DNA of 5,900 nucleotides from SVQP01 sp045660125 (GTDB lineage: Bacteria; Bacillota; Clostridia; Oscillospirales; CAG-272): positions 1-5,900 of the forward strand of contig JAZRDG010000084.1 of assembly GCA_045660125.1 (NCBI GenBank), written 5' to 3'. Numbering within the stretch: position 1 is the stretch's first letter; each line of letters starts with the position of its first letter. Shown piece after piece: positions 5,075 to 5,900 of the stretch. Under the pieces are notes generated by a model. It did no database searches, was not told the origin of the DNA, and saw only the letters and a program-made list of their open reading frames with translations. Position numbers and translations under genes: made by a program.

Positions 5075-5900
5075 TGGCAAAGCGCAATCTTGAAAGCCTG
5101 CAAAAGCAATATGCAAAATCCTCTCACGGCGGCCCCGGCGGACCCGGTGGACCCGGCGGTCCCCGTGGCGGCGGCCCGCACGGCAGAGGCATGGGCGGCA
5201 AGCCCAAGAATGCCAAGCACACCATCGCGCGTCTGCTCGGCTACCTGCGTCCGCACGCATTCTCGCTGATCTTGGTGCTGGTTTGCATGCTGGCAAGCAC
5301 CGTGACCTCGCTGATCGGCTCTTACCTGCTCTCCCCCGTTATCAACCACTTGGCAGGCGTTGAAATGAGCGCGGACGCAAGCATCTTTACCAAGCTTGCC
5401 GACAAGATCATCTCCGCGCTGGTAGAGAGCGCACCCGTCACCGCGCTGAGCAACACCTTGGGCTTGACTGGTCCCTTCCCCTACCTGTTTGCAGCGCTGT
5501 GCATTTTCGCAGGCATTTACGCTTGCGGTATCGTGGCAACCTACACGCAGGCAAGACTGATGGTGCACATCACGCAGACCTCGCTGGAGCGCATTCGTAA
5601 CGACCTGTTTGAAAAAATGCAAAAGCTGCCCGTGCGCTACTTTGACGCAAACCCCACGGGCGAGACCATGAGCCGCTTTACCAACGACGTGGACAACATT
5701 GACCACATGCTCTCCAACACGCTGACCTCGCTGATCTCGGGTATGATCACACTGCTTGGCACGTTCGTGTTCATGCTGACCACCAACGTGTGGCTGACGC
5801 TGATCACGGTCATCTTTATCCCCATCTTCGGCCTTGGCGGCGCAGCACTTGCAAAGCGCTCCCGTAAGTTCTACAAGGAGCAGCAGGCGGCGCTGGGCGC
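5074..5900 (+). CDS. ABC exporter second subunit (TM288/BmrD-like), 3' end beyond window
   Basis: The frame stays open from the ATG to the window end (275 whole codons), so only the N-terminal half is visible. It is the partner of the upstream half-transporter. After a short charged start comes a Gly/Pro-rich tail (18-46), then membrane segments at about 62-90, 137-160, 215-236 and 239-258. A long external loop of about 45 residues lies between the first two. The cytoplasmic coupling region at 171-210 (RIRNDLFEKMQKLPVRYFD, then PTGETMSRFTNDVDNID) is characteristic of TM288-type subunits. The NBD is outside the window; by family rule it should carry the intact catalytic Glu and H-loop His that the first subunit lacks. 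That is a prediction. The start is fixed by GGAGGTGA at 7 nt and by the one-base overlap with the preceding stop codon. Expected full length is a little over 600 residues. Confidence 0.93.
   Translation, partial: MAKRNLESLQKQYAKSSHGGPGGPGGPGGPRGGGPHGRGMGGKPKNAKHTIARLLGYLRPHAFSLILVLVCMLASTVTSLIGSYLLSPVINHLAGVEMSADASIFTKLADKIISALVESAPVTALSNTLGLTGPFPYLFAALCIFAGIYACGIVATYTQARLMVHITQTSLERIRNDLFEKMQKLPVRYFDANPTGETMSRFTNDVDNIDHMLSNTLTSLISGMITLLGTFVFMLTTNVWLTLITVIFIPIFGLGGAALAKRSRKFYKEQQAALG
5128..5163 (+). repeat. Four tandem 9-bp units encoding Gly-Gly-Pro
   Basis: Four consecutive 9-bp units of the form GGYGGNCCC (5128-5136, 5137-5145, 5146-5154, 5155-5163) encode (Gly-Gly-Pro)4 at residues 19-30 of the second ABC subunit. 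Gly, Arg, His and Met-rich sequence follows to residue 46. The units differ only at third codon positions, so the repeat is in frame and length change by slippage would keep the reading frame. Confidence 0.85.

Noticed and set aside
5128..5163. The tandem repeat as a CRISPR array or an integration site.
   Set aside because: The units are 9 bp, contiguous without spacers, and in frame inside a coding region.
3239..5296. A 685-codon open frame on the minus strand across the first ABC gene.
   Set aside because: Its translation is His, Arg and Cys-rich without any domain, opposite a complete ABC exporter. It is a composition artefact of the coding strand.
5008..5706. A 232-codon minus-strand frame opposite the end of the first and start of the second ABC gene.
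   Set aside because: It is antisense to conserved exporter sequence. Its Gly and Ala-rich stretch is the reverse reading of the 9-bp repeat.
2727..5900. The marR-ABC-ABC cluster as a new defence or toxin system.
   Set aside because: Every visible motif matches ordinary MarR-controlled heterodimeric multidrug exporters. There is no precursor peptide, peptidase domain or modification enzyme in the window.

Overview
The window looks like chromosome of a Gram-positive anaerobe of the Clostridia type (Bacillota). The reasons are strong AGGAGG-type ribosome binding sites, consensus sigma-A promoters in an AT-rich spacer between more GC-rich genes, a long-form hibernation promoting factor, and a MarR plus two-subunit ABC exporter operon of a kind common in Firmicutes. 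The organism call is inference; no rRNA or other phylogenetic marker is present.

Layout. Positions 1-66 hold hairpin-forming sequence that follows the end of the first gene and may be the edge of a dispersed repeat. Positions 67-1803 (minus) encode an intact cytoplasmic glycoside hydrolase of family GH2. Positions 1804-1930 hold a strong 10-bp hairpin and a pair of competing small hairpins. Positions 1931-2449 (minus) encode the long ribosome hibernation factor HPF. The spacer 2450-2726 carries two divergent promoters, one for hpf (minus) and one for the efflux operon (plus), plus palindromes that could be operators. Positions 2727-3230 (plus) encode a MarR-family regulator, 3227-5074 the first ABC exporter subunit, and 5074 to beyond the window end the second. 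The three plus-strand genes are joined by 4-nt and 1-nt overlaps, so they form one translationally coupled operon.

How the genes work together. The regulator probably represses its own promoter through a perfect inverted repeat that overlaps the -10 box and the predicted transcription start. It would release expression of a heterodimeric type IV ABC exporter of the TM287/288 (BmrCD-like) class when a drug or other ligand binds. The first subunit has the expected degenerate ATPase site (Asp in place of the catalytic Glu after Walker B, Gln in place of the H-loop His). The second has a Gly/Pro-rich N-terminal tail encoded by a 9-bp tandem repeat. HPF and the GH2 enzyme are co-directional on the other strand and have no evident functional link to the exporter. 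A terminator-like hairpin separates them, and I found no convincing promoter directly in front of the GH2 gene.

I see no strong evidence of an undescribed multi-gene system. The observations most worth checking are the regulator's cysteine-flanked wing arginine, the two-site operator arrangement, the divergent GH2 active-site motifs, and the palindrome between the two promoters.
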